From Chamaesiphon minutus PCC 6605 (GTDB taxonomy: Bacteria; Cyanobacteriota; Cyanobacteriia; Cyanobacteriales; Chamaesiphonaceae): a stretch of 64,000 nucleotides of DNA. Under the pieces are notes generated by a model. The model saw only the letters and a list, made by a program, of their open reading frames with translations. It had not been told where the DNA came from and made no database searches. This document shows, piece after piece, positions 35,570-45,051 of this stretch. Made by a program: the position numbers and the translations under genes. The DNA is taken from NCBI RefSeq assembly GCF_000317145.1, contig NC_019697.1:2638385-2702384 (forward strand). Reading direction: 5' to 3'. Position 1 is the stretch's first letter; the number at the start of each line of letters is the position of its first letter.

Positions 35570-37318
35570 CTAAAATCCTAAATCCATTTGAGCTGCTTTC
35601 GCTGCCACCAAAATTTCCTCATCCGACTTAGTGCCCCAATCAGGATCGCCGATTTCTTCGTAGAATTTTTGGTCGTAGGGACGAGTGCGAACGACTACTG
35701 GCATCGGTACGGCATGTCCTAAGACTAAGGCTTGTTGCTTGGAATCTAACTTTGCCAAGACAGACTTCAATCCCTGTGCGCCGGATACGCCTGTAAAGAT
35801 CGCGTCGATATCTTTTTCATCGTTAATTAACGCCGTAATTCGCGTACCGATTTGGGACATAATTTCGTTATCGATACCCGATGGACGTTGATCGACGATT
35901 AGTAATGTCACGAAAAACTTCCGCATTTCGCGGGCGATCGTGCCGAAGATGGTACTCTTGGCAATGGCTGGATCTAAGAATCTGTGTGCTTCTTCGATCG
36001 TGATAATTAAGGGATATGGTCGATCGGATTCTTGTTTACTTTGGAGATATTGTTCGGCTTTATTTACGTATAACTTATGAATCCGGCGGGTGAGCATATT
36101 TGTCACCAGCATATAAGATAATAAATCTGACTGATTGCCAAATTCGATCACGACATTTTTGCCAGCACTGAGCGATTGAATCAAGCTTTTGAGATTATCT
36201 TGACGGCTAATCGGACGTAGATATTTCAGCTTTTCCAGTCGCATTAATTTACGCTGTAAAGAGGAGATCGATCCTTTATGTCCCTTTCCCGATTCGCAGA
36301 AGATCGTAATATCTTCATTCGTCATCTCCAGTAGCCGACTAATCCAACTACTTCCATATTCAGCCGCTAAAATATTCGCATTATCCAAGGCTGCATCTGA
36401 TAAACCCAACTCCCGCGATACTAACTGTAAATCTTCAATATCGATCATCTCATAAGTGAGATAGAGATCCTGCGCATCGCGAATGCCCCGGGCGCGACTG
36501 GATTCGGGATCGAGAGTATAGACGACTACCTCATTGGGAAACAATTGCCGCAAACCCTTAACCGTGCGGACATTTTTGCCTTCTTGTACTGCTTCCCAGC
36601 CATATTCCGAGTGCATGTCAAAGATCAGATTGACAGCAACTTTTTTGCGGATGACACCCGCGAGTAATAGTCGTGTCAGAAATGATTTACCCGTCCCCGA
36701 TTTACCAAATACGCCGTTACTGCGCTCGACAAACTTCTTTAAATCCAGACAGACGGGTACATCCATATCTAATGGTTGCCCGATCGAAAAATTCTTGCGT
36801 GTCGGATCGTCTTCCCAGCCGAATACCGATCGAAAGTCGTTCTCATTGGCATCAAATACTTGGCTGAAGTGGCTGGGAACTGTCTTGACAGGTAAAAGCT
36901 CCCATTCCATATTTGTTTGGGCTTCAAAGGACGCTAAGGGAGCTTTGCCATTTTCGCCTTTAGCTTTTTTACCTTTGCCATTGCCATTGAGACTCGCACC
37001 ACCATTTAGCGAGGGTGGGATTTGGCTAAATTTATTGAGCATCAACATCGGCGAAAGATTTACCGTGCCGTAAGTACCACTTCCCGACAAAACATCGAGC
37101 AAAAAGTCATCTTCGGGATGGGGTGGATTGACTAAAATCCGATCGCTAGATGTCCCCAGACAGACATCTGTTAACAGACAAAAGAAGTCATATTGTCGCC
37201 CTCGCACCACCAAAAATTTGCCCACCCGCATATCTTCCACAGAGATATCTGGATGCAGCCTTACTTCCAAGCCACCAGTGAGCGAACCTTCAATTACTGA
37301 GCCGAGGGGTTTATTCAT
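35570..37318 (-). CDS. HerA/FtsK-superfamily ATPase (DUF87)
   Basis: 582 residues. An N-terminal HAS-barrel-like region (LEVRLHPDISVEDMRVGKFL) precedes the motor: Walker A GVFGKSGTGKSFLTRLLLAG, LIFDMHSEYG, Walker B ITIEEAHRFLD, and VDQRPSGIDNEIMSQIGTRI with the sensor region. HerA hexamers translocate DNA, classically with NurA for end resection; others serve in defence. No nurA or SIR2 gene is adjacent, so a stand-alone cyanobacterial HerA role is the safer view. A Gly/Lys/Asn-rich linker lies at about 105-125. Confidence 0.92.
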   Translation of the reverse strand: MNKPLGSVIEGSLTGGLEVRLHPDISVEDMRVGKFLVVRGRQYDFFCLLTDVCLGTSSDRILVNPPHPEDDFLLDVLSGSGTYGTVNLSPMLMLNKFSQIPPSLNGGASLNGNGKGKKAKGENGKAPLASFEAQTNMEWELLPVKTVPSHFSQVFDANENDFRSVFGWEDDPTRKNFSIGQPLDMDVPVCLDLKKFVERSNGVFGKSGTGKSFLTRLLLAGVIRKKVAVNLIFDMHSEYGWEAVQEGKNVRTVKGLRQLFPNEVVVYTLDPESSRARGIRDAQDLYLTYEMIDIEDLQLVSRELGLSDAALDNANILAAEYGSSWISRLLEMTNEDITIFCESGKGHKGSISSLQRKLMRLEKLKYLRPISRQDNLKSLIQSLSAGKNVVIEFGNQSDLLSYMLVTNMLTRRIHKLYVNKAEQYLQSKQESDRPYPLIITIEEAHRFLDPAIAKSTIFGTIAREMRKFFVTLLIVDQRPSGIDNEIMSQIGTRITALINDEKDIDAIFTGVSGAQGLKSVLAKLDSKQQALVLGHAVPMPVVVRTRPYDQKFYEEIGDPDWGTKSDEEILVAAKAAQMDLGF

Positions 37319-37508
37319 ATAATGGTAGATACGTCAATGCTGATGCGCCCAAACCCTCACCGCTGAAAATTTTTCGGTTGGGATGTTATTTTTAATAGTC
37401 ATAGCACAAACTTACCATCAATGCGTTGTAAATGTGGTTTTAGTCTGGGAATTTTGACGCGACGATCGCTGTTGCATTTAGTCATTTTGTAATCGATCGT
37501 CAAAAAAA

Positions 37509-37553
37509 GCACCGATCGATCGTGACAATTTAAGATTGTCGATCGATTGGTGC
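37509..37553. terminator. Imperfect hairpin in the 37319-37618 gap
   Basis: GCACCGATCGATCG-TGACAAT faces ATTGTCGATCGATTGGTGC, with a 2-base bulge. An A-run lies on its 5' side, so on the minus strand it would be stem plus U-tract for the small gene at 37619. The rest of 37319-37618 has no gene that I can support. Confidence 0.45.
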
Positions 37554-37618
37554 TGTAGATTTGACTCAGTAGAGCTAGGTTTGCAAGGAATAGCCGCAAT
37601 TGAATTCGTTTCGATGAG

Positions 37619-37843
37619 CTACTTGGTTACTGGTAGTTCTCCAGCAACTACTTGTTTTTGGCATGGGGTAAGTTCGGCGGGATGGGAGGCATCCATCCAC
37701 AATAGATTTGGGATGGTTGTCAGCCCCAAGATCGCTAGCACTAGAGCAGCGATCGAAGTTTTGGATAGTTTGATAGTTTGCAGAGCTGTCAGAGCGGAAT
37801 TTACTGGCTGGTTGACGTTAGATGAAATTGAGGCAAAAGTCAT
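37619..37843 (-). CDS. Small membrane protein, unknown
   Basis: 74 residues from ATG 37843, chosen because AGGAG lies 7 bases upstream. It has one hydrophobic helix (SIAALVLAILGLTTIPNLLW) and a C-terminal TPCQKQVVAGELP. Family not recognised. It is divergent from crtD, with about 340 bases between. Confidence 0.6.
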   Translation of the reverse strand: MTFASISSNVNQPVNSALTALQTIKLSKTSIAALVLAILGLTTIPNLLWMDASHPAELTPCQKQVVAGELPVTK

Positions 37844-38186
37844 GTTTTTTCTCCTAATTTCTGTCGATATGTACAATGAGCAGTTGACTCGATCGCTCAC
37901 ACCTAGCGAAGATAGCACTAGTGGCGATCGCGTCTCGATGACACTTGATTAAGTAGAAGTTAAATACTTCAATACCCACATTCTAACGTCGCATTTTGGG
38001 AAATCAACATTCCACTGGCTCTCGATCTCGATTCTCGATCGTTGAAACTATTTGCCTATCTCGATATGAGCCGTTCGATCTAAATTCGAGATTCCATAGC
38101 TAACTGTCAGCCCTCGCCCTTGGCTCGATCGTGTAGAAATGTTAAGATAAAGACAGCAATTATTAATCATTTCCTCGCTGGTGCAA

Positions 38187-39728
38187 ATGTCGAAATCGTC
38201 TCTTCCCAAAGTTGTAGTTATTGGTGCTGGCATCGGTGGATTGACAGCAGGTGCATTGCTAGCCAAACGCGGATATGAAGTAACGATATTCGACAGTGCG
38301 ATCGTTCCTGGCGGCTGTGCGTCTACATTCAAGCGTCAAGGCTTTACCTTTGATGTCGGTGCGACACAAGTAGCTGGATTAGAACCAGGGGGCATCCACC
38401 ATCGAATCTTTAGCGAATTAGAAATCGACTTACCGCCAGCCACACCCTGCGATCCGGCTTGTGCGGTATTTTTACCGGGAGAAACCACGCCAATCAATGT
38501 CTGGCGAGATCCACAGCGTTGGCAAGCCGAACGTCAGCAGCAATTTCCTGGTAGCGAACCATTCTGGAAATTCTTACAGCAATTATTTACCGCTAGCTGG
38601 GAATTTCAAAGCCGCGATCCGATCCTCCCACCCCGCAATCTTTGGGATGTTACCCAATTAGTGGGCGCACTGCGACTGGGTACACTTATTACCGTCCCAT
38701 TTACCCTTTCCACCGTCGGCGACGCGCTCGAATGGTTTGGATTGGGTGGTGACAAACGGTTGCGGACATTTCTCGATTTGCAACTCAAACTTTACTCTCA
38801 AGTCACCGCCGCTGACACAGCCCTGTTATATGCTGCAACCGCTCTAGGCGTGTCTCAGACCCCCCAAGGACTTTACCACCTTCAGGGGAGTATGCAAGTT
38901 TTGAGCGATCGATTGGTGGCCTCATTAGAACGCGATGGGGGCAAGTTATTGATGCGGCATACAGTCGAATCGATCGAATGCGACGAAGCTGGCGTCACAG
39001 GGGTAACCATCCGCAACCAAAAGACAGGCGAAACTCGCACGGAATCTGCCGCCGAAGTGGTGGCAAATGTCACGGCACAGGATTTAGTTAGATTGCTTGG
39101 CGATGCGGCTCCCAAGTCCAATCCTATCCCCTTATTATCCATCGACGGCTATCGATCGCGCGTTAAAACGCTACCCCAAGCTTCGGGGGCATTTGTAGTG
39201 TATTTAGGCGTCAAAAATTCGGCAATTCCAGCGGGATGTCCGCCACATCTGCAATTTCTCTACGACTACGACGGCATCATCGGCGAGAATAATTCCCTAT
39301 TTGTCTCCGTCAGTCATCCTGGTGACGGACGCGCACCCGACGGCAAAGCGACGATTATTGCATCTTCATTCGTCGATCCCAATAAATGGTACCGCGAGGG
39401 TGTCGATTATGATGCGATGAAGGCTGAATATACGGCAACTGCGATCGCTAAATTGGGCGAATATTTCGATCTCGCACCCGAAAATATTATCGTCACCGAA
39501 GCAGGCACGCCCCGAACTTTCGAGCATTATACCGGACGCGATCGCGGTATCGTCGGCGGCATCGGGCAAAGAGTATCGACATTTGGGCCATTTGGCTTTG
39601 CCACGCGGATTCCAGTAGACGGATTATGGATGGTAGGCGATTCTACTCATCCAGGGGAAGGTACGGCTGGGGTGAGTTATTCGGCGTTAACTGTCGTGCG
39701 CCAAATCGAGCAGCAGTTCAATAATTGA
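38187..39728 (+). CDS. crtD: Carotenoid C-3',4' desaturase, CrtD type
   Basis: 513 residues from ATG 38187 (GTG 38181 also possible). An N-terminal FAD dinucleotide-binding motif VVVIGAGIGGLTAGALLAKR is followed by GGCASTFKRQGFTFDVGATQ, and the C-terminal FAD-contact region is VDGLWMVGDSTHPGEGTAGV. This is the CrtI/CrtISO flavoprotein family; length and wording best fit the cyanobacterial CrtD needed for myxol glycosides. CrtISO is the main alternative. No other carotenoid gene is in the window. Confidence 0.85.
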   Translation: MSKSSLPKVVVIGAGIGGLTAGALLAKRGYEVTIFDSAIVPGGCASTFKRQGFTFDVGATQVAGLEPGGIHHRIFSELEIDLPPATPCDPACAVFLPGETTPINVWRDPQRWQAERQQQFPGSEPFWKFLQQLFTASWEFQSRDPILPPRNLWDVTQLVGALRLGTLITVPFTLSTVGDALEWFGLGGDKRLRTFLDLQLKLYSQVTAADTALLYAATALGVSQTPQGLYHLQGSMQVLSDRLVASLERDGGKLLMRHTVESIECDEAGVTGVTIRNQKTGETRTESAAEVVANVTAQDLVRLLGDAAPKSNPIPLLSIDGYRSRVKTLPQASGAFVVYLGVKNSAIPAGCPPHLQFLYDYDGIIGENNSLFVSVSHPGDGRAPDGKATIIASSFVDPNKWYREGVDYDAMKAEYTATAIAKLGEYFDLAPENIIVTEAGTPRTFEHYTGRDRGIVGGIGQRVSTFGPFGFATRIPVDGLWMVGDSTHPGEGTAGVSYSALTVVRQIEQQFNN

Positions 39729-39779
39729 TATTGATAATTGATAAATAGTAGATTCGATCGCACCAACGTTCAGATCCTG

Positions 39780-39980
39780 ATGAAAACGACTCCCGAACAG
39801 ACGAGAGAGATTATCCGCTGGGGACATCAACATCGTCGCCAATTTGTTGCCTACAGTGCCACTCGGCTATTAGCTGCTGGAAGGGATTGGGATTTGGTAG
39901 AAGCTCTAGCCGTAGCGGAGGGGGAACCATATCTGGTGAAATGGATTCCCGCTCAGACATCTGAATATCAGTTTTTTTAG
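39780..39980 (+). CDS. Small hypothetical protein
   Basis: 66 residues from ATG 39780 (an ATG at 39738 is in frame). TTPEQTREIIRWGHQHRRQF and RLLAAGRDWDLVEALAVAEG suggest an all-helical soluble protein. Family not recognised. It follows crtD by about 50 bases and may be on the same transcript. Confidence 0.55.
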   Translation: MKTTPEQTREIIRWGHQHRRQFVAYSATRLLAAGRDWDLVEALAVAEGEPYLVKWIPAQTSEYQFF

Positions 39981-40119
39981 TGTGAATTTACCGATCTAAC
40001 TATCGATGGGCATAGTTTTACAGTTTTACAGCTCAACTTATCAGAGCGTAGAGATTGACAAGATCGATAACTATTCAAAATATGGGCAAACTAAGGCTAT
40101 CGATCTTTACAGCTCAACT

Positions 40120-41418
40120 ATGCAGTGGAATCTACGCCTGACTCACCCTAGCATCCAACATATTCAGACCGATCGACCACCACAGTTATTCGCATTTGTG
40201 TGGTTAATCGGACTATTTCTGGCTTGCGGATGTGCGGGGGCGGCTGGTGCGATCGGGGTAGTACCTACAAGCGTACTAGCATTAGGCGCAATTGCCATCA
40301 TAGCGATCGTCTGGCTGGCAACCTATAGCTGGGTGGGAGACGCACAACAAACTGCTGCTGACTGGCTGATGGTACTAGTCGGTATCGTCGGTGCTGGGAT
40401 TGGTGTGTCAGTAACCACATTTCTCGATCCTCGCGCTACGACTGATGGGAGTTGGCTCTTAATCGGGATATTGCCGATTACCGGAGCTTTTCGAGGCACT
40501 GCTAGCCTAATTATCTGGTCGCAATCTCGATCGGGCGAAGGTTCGGACTCTAAATTACTTAAAAGTTTGCCACTAGTATTGTTAACTAGTATCGGGATCG
40601 CCATACTGGGCTTTTGGTGGAGCATGACGGCAGGATGGGGTAAATCGATCGCGGTCCTCACGATCGGTTTGGCGATGGCTTTACCTTTAGGCATTTATTT
40701 CTTCCTGGCTTATTCCTTGCTACCGAGTCTGTTTATCGATGGGATCGATCGGTTTCTAAAACAACTACCCAATTTCATCGATGCTGATGGCAACCCCATC
40801 CAGCCTAGTGCAAATCTGCCCGATCTTACCCCAGAAACACCCATAGCCGATCGCCCCGAACGTAACGACAATCGCTCTCAATTTTCCAATTTTTCACTAG
40901 ATGAGTGGGCAAAATCGCCTCAACTCAAAGCGCAGTTTCTCTTTTGTATCCCGCTCGTATTAATACCGTTATTATTAAGCAGTGCAATCTATTGGGCGAT
41001 CGTGTGCGGTGTGGGTGGGTTTATCGTAGGAGCGATCGAGGCGATCGGTCAAATCTCGATCCCCGTTGACTGGGGTTGGGATTGGCTCAAAGCTTGGGCG
41101 TTTACTTGGCTATTTGCTCTCGCTCTGGCGATCGTCAAGATCTTCCAAAATCCCCTACAGTGGATGTCTTTATTCCAAACTACTTCCATTCTCAGTCAAT
41201 CGTTATTAATGCCTACAGCCATAATCTGGGGCGGATTTACAGGGATGGGTGCGCTGGTAGGTGTAGCTTGGAGTGGCAGTTTGGGCACGATTTTAAGCGC
41301 AGCCGCTTGGGGGTTGAGAAGATCCTTCAAAACCAAACATATTTTCTGTTTGCTGAGTGCAGTTGCGGTTGCTGGTACGCTCTGTGGCTGGGCGATCGTC
41401 AAACATAAAATGCTTTAA
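40120..41418 (+). CDS. Polytopic membrane protein, unknown
   Basis: About 432 residues from ATG 40120; an ATG at 40006 adds 38 unconvincing residues. About ten hydrophobic segments are split by a soluble loop at about 265-315 (ADGNPIQPSANLPDLTPETP). No transporter or enzyme motif was recognised; the C-terminal half is rich in small residues. Function unknown. Confidence 0.7.
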   Translation: MQWNLRLTHPSIQHIQTDRPPQLFAFVWLIGLFLACGCAGAAGAIGVVPTSVLALGAIAIIAIVWLATYSWVGDAQQTAADWLMVLVGIVGAGIGVSVTTFLDPRATTDGSWLLIGILPITGAFRGTASLIIWSQSRSGEGSDSKLLKSLPLVLLTSIGIAILGFWWSMTAGWGKSIAVLTIGLAMALPLGIYFFLAYSLLPSLFIDGIDRFLKQLPNFIDADGNPIQPSANLPDLTPETPIADRPERNDNRSQFSNFSLDEWAKSPQLKAQFLFCIPLVLIPLLLSSAIYWAIVCGVGGFIVGAIEAIGQISIPVDWGWDWLKAWAFTWLFALALAIVKIFQNPLQWMSLFQTTSILSQSLLMPTAIIWGGFTGMGALVGVAWSGSLGTILSAAAWGLRRSFKTKHIFCLLSAVAVAGTLCGWAIVKHKML

Positions 41419-41573
41419 TCGATCGAGAACATCACAGCAGAGGAGAGAATCGAGTTTAAGTAGCCAGGGGCGCGCTGGGAAGCTTAAGCTATTTAAACGA
41501 CAACCGATCGCTGTATACTGGCATTGAATTGACGATCGATGTTCGTCTAGCTTGAAATTCCTCTAAAATTGTT

Positions 41574-42101
41574 ATGCCTATTCTCGATCGACAAGGAAGA
41601 TTATTTGGTAAACTCAGCCTCCTCGACATTGGTGCTGTCCTAGTAATGTTATTTGTGGTCGTGGGGATTTTTCTTTCGCCTGGAAATACCGGACGAATAA
41701 ACGGTCAAGATAAAGCTCAAGCAGTAGAAGCCGATGTCATCGTCCGAGGATTAAATGTGCTCAATCCCGACTCTCTGATGCAGCAATTCAGTCAGGGGAG
41801 CAAGTTGAGCTTTGTGATCCGCAACCAGCCAGCCGGACAAGTAGATATTAAATCAGTCCGTCAGCTCGATCGTAATTTGGCCGTGCCCCAAGCCGATGGT
41901 ACGGTTAAAGCCATGAAAGATCCCAGACCCGATTCTTATAGTGTCGATATGATTATTACCGTGACGGGTAGCGGTCAGAAAACAAAAGAAGGACTGGTGT
42001 TGGGTAATACCAAAATGAAAATCGGTACTCCGGTAGAAATCGATCAACTCAATTACAACTTCAACGGTACCGTCATCGATATCCGCTATCTTACTAAGTA
42101 A
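41574..42101 (+). CDS. DUF4330 membrane-anchored protein
   Basis: 175 residues. DRQGRLFGKLSLLDIGAVLV begins a single TM anchor, followed by a beta-rich extracytoplasmic domain (VEADVIVRGLNVLNPDSL, SVDMIITVTG, KMKIGTPVEI). It matches the cyanobacterial DUF4330 layout. Role unknown, possibly envelope-related. Confidence 0.82.
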   Translation: MPILDRQGRLFGKLSLLDIGAVLVMLFVVVGIFLSPGNTGRINGQDKAQAVEADVIVRGLNVLNPDSLMQQFSQGSKLSFVIRNQPAGQVDIKSVRQLDRNLAVPQADGTVKAMKDPRPDSYSVDMIITVTGSGQKTKEGLVLGNTKMKIGTPVEIDQLNYNFNGTVIDIRYLTK

Positions 42102-42152
42102 ACTCGCGATCGGACGGGGAGACAGGTGAATGGATAACCCCTTACTCCAGTG

Positions 42153-42187
42153 CCTAAAGCCTAAAGCCTAAAGCCTAAAGCCTAAAT
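42153..42187. repeat. Heptanucleotide tandem repeat CCTAAAG x5
   Basis: Four exact CCTAAAG units and a fifth ending in T. Short tandemly repeated heptamers are typical of cyanobacterial genomes. It lies between the DUF4330 and protease genes. Confidence 0.95.
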
Positions 42188-42290
42188 AGCTAGTTCTCCA
42201 ATCCGTACTAGCGGCTACAGAATATTGCTGTCATGCTATAGAGAGGTGGCGCAGACAACGCGATCGATCTTCAGTATCTAATTATCACAA

Positions 42291-43790
42291 ATGAGTACAG
42301 CAGGAAATACAACCACAATCGCTCTTTTAGTCATCACACTCGGTATTCTAGGGTGGGGTTATTATCGGAATCGAGACTTGGGTAAATTTGGGATTCTATC
42401 ATGGTTGCAGTCAGCCGTGCTCATGATTCCATGGCTGTTAAGCTTTGGGGCGTTAGCTGCTGGTTTCTATATCAATCTTGCCGGAATTCTGTTCTTGTTA
42501 GTGATTTCCAGTGGTTTGTATATCTGGTTGGGCAATCGAGTCCGCATCGCCGCGCAAGATCCGGAAGTAGCAGTCAAAATAGCCGAGAAACAAGCTAAAG
42601 CTCAGAGCAAACAAGCTGTAATTCCGGCCGATATGGGCACCCAAGCCCTGTCAATCGCGATGGACATGCTGACGATCCCCGAAGCAGATTTGAGCAGTAT
42701 CAAAGGCATTTTCGGCATCGATACTTTTTATGCCACCGAAACTCTCGCCTATCAACAGGGCGCGATTTTCAAAGGTAATTTACGGGGTGAAGCCGCTGTC
42801 GTCCATCGGCGATTGACAGAAAAGTTGCAAACTAAACTCGGTGATAAGTATCGTCTGTTCATGGTTCCCGATCCGGAAGAGCGTCCGGTAGTGGTCGTCT
42901 TACCCAGCAGCAACGATCCGCAAGGGGCAACCGTCCCGCAGCAAATTCTCGCTGTAGTAATGTTTATCGCGACTATTGCTACTAGTTTAGAAGCAATGGG
43001 CGTGTTTTTAGGCTTTGACTTTTACGAACATCCCGATCGCGTGCGCGAAATTTTGCCCTTGGTGTTGGGGGTGTGGACGATTCTAATTTCTCACGAACTA
43101 GGACACCAGATCCTCGCTAGAATGCGACAAGTCAAAATCGGATTACCATTCTTTCTGCCAACCGGACAAATTGGCTCGTTTGGGTCGATTACCCGCTTTG
43201 AATCGCTGGTACCCGATCGCAGTACACTGTTTGATATCGCTTTGGCAGGTCCCGCCATTGGCGGCTTACTCTCACTGGCGATGTTGATTGTCGGATTGCT
43301 TTTATCTCATGCTGGGAGTGGTTTAGAAATTCCATCCCAATTTTTGCAAGGTTCGATTTTAGTCGGTGCGATCGCTAAAATTGTCTTAGGTTCTACCGCA
43401 CATCAAGCCACCCTCTCGATTCATCCCCTGGTAATTATCGGTTGGTTGGGGTTGGTAATTAATGCTCTCAATCTGATGCCAGCCGGACAACTAGATGGTG
43501 GCAGAATCGTTCAGGCAATCTACGGACGCAAAACAGCTCAACGCAGCACTTTGATCACCTTAGTAATTTTAGGCTTCGTGGCATTTTTCAATCCAGCTAA
43601 TCTGGTGATTTTCTATTGGTTGATTTTAGTTGGGTTTTTGCAACGCGGATTGGAGCGTCCGAGTTTGGATGAAATTACCGAACCCAACGATACACGAGCT
43701 GCCTGGGGTTTGATCGCACTCTTTTTGATGGCAGCAACAATTATTCCGTTTAGTCCAGAATTGGCTGGTAAATTGGGAATTGGGAGTTAG
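42291..43790 (+). CDS. Site-2 protease (M50), EGY-type
   Basis: 499 residues with about eight hydrophobic segments. The zinc protease motif is SHELGHQILARM (HExxH), with the second ligand region NALNLMPAGQLDGGR (NxxPxxxLDGG). The N-terminal soluble part with FGIDTFYATETLAYQQGAIF and FKGNLRGEAA is as in plant EGY1 and its cyanobacterial homologues. It cleaves within membranes, probably in the thylakoid or plasma membrane. The 99-bp dispersed repeat begins 8 bases after its stop. Confidence 0.93.
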   Translation: MSTAGNTTTIALLVITLGILGWGYYRNRDLGKFGILSWLQSAVLMIPWLLSFGALAAGFYINLAGILFLLVISSGLYIWLGNRVRIAAQDPEVAVKIAEKQAKAQSKQAVIPADMGTQALSIAMDMLTIPEADLSSIKGIFGIDTFYATETLAYQQGAIFKGNLRGEAAVVHRRLTEKLQTKLGDKYRLFMVPDPEERPVVVVLPSSNDPQGATVPQQILAVVMFIATIATSLEAMGVFLGFDFYEHPDRVREILPLVLGVWTILISHELGHQILARMRQVKIGLPFFLPTGQIGSFGSITRFESLVPDRSTLFDIALAGPAIGGLLSLAMLIVGLLLSHAGSGLEIPSQFLQGSILVGAIAKIVLGSTAHQATLSIHPLVIIGWLGLVINALNLMPAGQLDGGRIVQAIYGRKTAQRSTLITLVILGFVAFFNPANLVIFYWLILVGFLQRGLERPSLDEITEPNDTRAAWGLIALFLMAATIIPFSPELAGKLGIGS

Positions 43791-43797
43791 GTTTTAG

Positions 43798-43896
43798 GAT
43801 TTAGGTTTTGGGAATAAAGTAGGGTGGGCACTGCCCACCATCAGGATCTCAGGTAATTCTAGTAGTTGAAAAGATCGTTCCAACCTACTTAATTTA
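43798..43896. repeat. 99-bp dispersed repeat, copy A
   Basis: Matches 49835-49933 over 99 bases with one difference (C43885 versus T49922). It contains the palindrome GGGTGGGCACTGCCCACC, a motif also near 10823 and 15220. Confidence 0.95.
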
Positions 43897-44010
43897 TTTG
43901 TTTAAGCAACATCTATTTTCACCCAACAAATAGATAATAACACTCAATTTATGGTAAGCATATATTTCGTACTCGATTATTAACTATCAACTATCCACTA
44001 AATAAATGTT

Positions 44011-44952
44011 ATGGGCGAAGTTGGCATAATTATTGCAGCAGCGATCGCAGCGGCGATCGTCAAGTCAGGTATTAGAGTCGATCGAGAATATGAGCGGGGA
44101 GTAATCTTTCACTTGGGACGCTTTCAACAAATTAAAGGCCCTGGATTGTATTTTATTGTGCCGATTCTCGACCAAAAAGTCCAAGTCGATATTCGGACTA
44201 AAACTGTCGATATTGCTCCCCAAGAAGCGGTTACTGCCGATAGTGTCACTATCAAAATAAATGCGGTACTTTACTATCGAATTATCGATCCGATGAAAGC
44301 CATCAGTAAAGTAGAAAATTATCAGATGGCGGTATATCAAGCTTCGATGACCACCTTGCGGAATATTGTCGGCCAACACAACCTCGATGACATGCTCCAA
44401 AGTCGCGATAAAATCAACGCCAAAGTGCAAGAAATCGTCGATGAAATCACCGAACCCTGGGGCGTCGCGATCGAACGTGTGGAACTAAAAGATGTCGAAA
44501 TTCCGATCTCGATGCAACGTGCGATGGCCAAAGAAGCCGAAGCCGCACGGGAAAAACGAGCGCGACTAATCAAAGCTGAAGCCGAACAAGAAGCATCATT
44601 GTTATTGAGCGAGGCCGCTCAACAAATGATGCAAAATCCCGCCGCACTAGAATTGCGACGGTTGCAAATGCTGACCGAAATCGGTGCCGAAAATAACACC
44701 ACCACCTTGGTGATGATTCCTTCGGATCTTATCAGTTTAGCCAAGGAATGGTCGATCGCCGCTCATAATAACAATCTGGCAGTTTCAGCTAATCCATCGC
44801 CACCAGCACCCCAAATTGCGACTACAGCCGCTCTAGTAGAGCCGCAACTTACAGCAGGCACTAATCCCGATCGTCAGCTCAATTTACCCGCTCCAGCTCA
44901 TTTTCCAGCACAAACAGCTAATTCTCTAGGGGAGAAATTAGACCAGATTTGA
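44011..44952 (+). CDS. Slipin / SPFH (band 7) protein
   Basis: 313 residues. A short N-terminal hydrophobic hairpin (VGIIIAAAIAAAIVKSG) precedes the SPFH domain: REYERGVIFHLGRFQQIKGP, GLYFIVPILDQ, VDIRTKTVDIAPQEAVTADS, VTIKINAVLYYRI and NLDDMLQSRDKINAKVQEIV. A coiled-coil with AKEAEAAREKRARLIKAEAE follows, then a disordered Pro/Ala tail. It belongs to the stomatin-like slipins, which oligomerise on membranes as scaffolds. A stand-alone gene; no NfeD partner is adjacent. Confidence 0.94.
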   Translation: MGEVGIIIAAAIAAAIVKSGIRVDREYERGVIFHLGRFQQIKGPGLYFIVPILDQKVQVDIRTKTVDIAPQEAVTADSVTIKINAVLYYRIIDPMKAISKVENYQMAVYQASMTTLRNIVGQHNLDDMLQSRDKINAKVQEIVDEITEPWGVAIERVELKDVEIPISMQRAMAKEAEAAREKRARLIKAEAEQEASLLLSEAAQQMMQNPAALELRRLQMLTEIGAENNTTTLVMIPSDLISLAKEWSIAAHNNNLAVSANPSPPAPQIATTAALVEPQLTAGTNPDRQLNLPAPAHFPAQTANSLGEKLDQI

Positions 44953-44984
44953 CCGGATCCCGAGCAATATAGGGCGTAAAGTTC

Positions 44985-45040
44985 CCTCAAAAAACTGGGT
45001 GGGGGCAATTCATGAATTGCCCCCACCCAGTTTTTTGAGG
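44985..45040. terminator. Perfect 56-bp palindrome, bidirectional terminator
   Basis: CCTCAAAAAACTGGGTGGGG through its exact mirror to 45040: 28 bases on each side, no mismatch. It carries A-runs and T-runs on the outer ends. It lies between the convergent slipin and DUF4388 genes and fits a bidirectional Rho-independent terminator. The core CAATTCATGAATTGCCC also occurs near 62607. Confidence 0.85.
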
Positions 45041-45051
45041 ACAGATTGAAT

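Noticed and set aside
35570..37318. HerA-based defence system with parDE
   Set aside because: ParDE is an ordinary toxin-antitoxin pair, and no nuclease, SIR2 or DUF4297-type partner accompanies the HerA-like ATPase.
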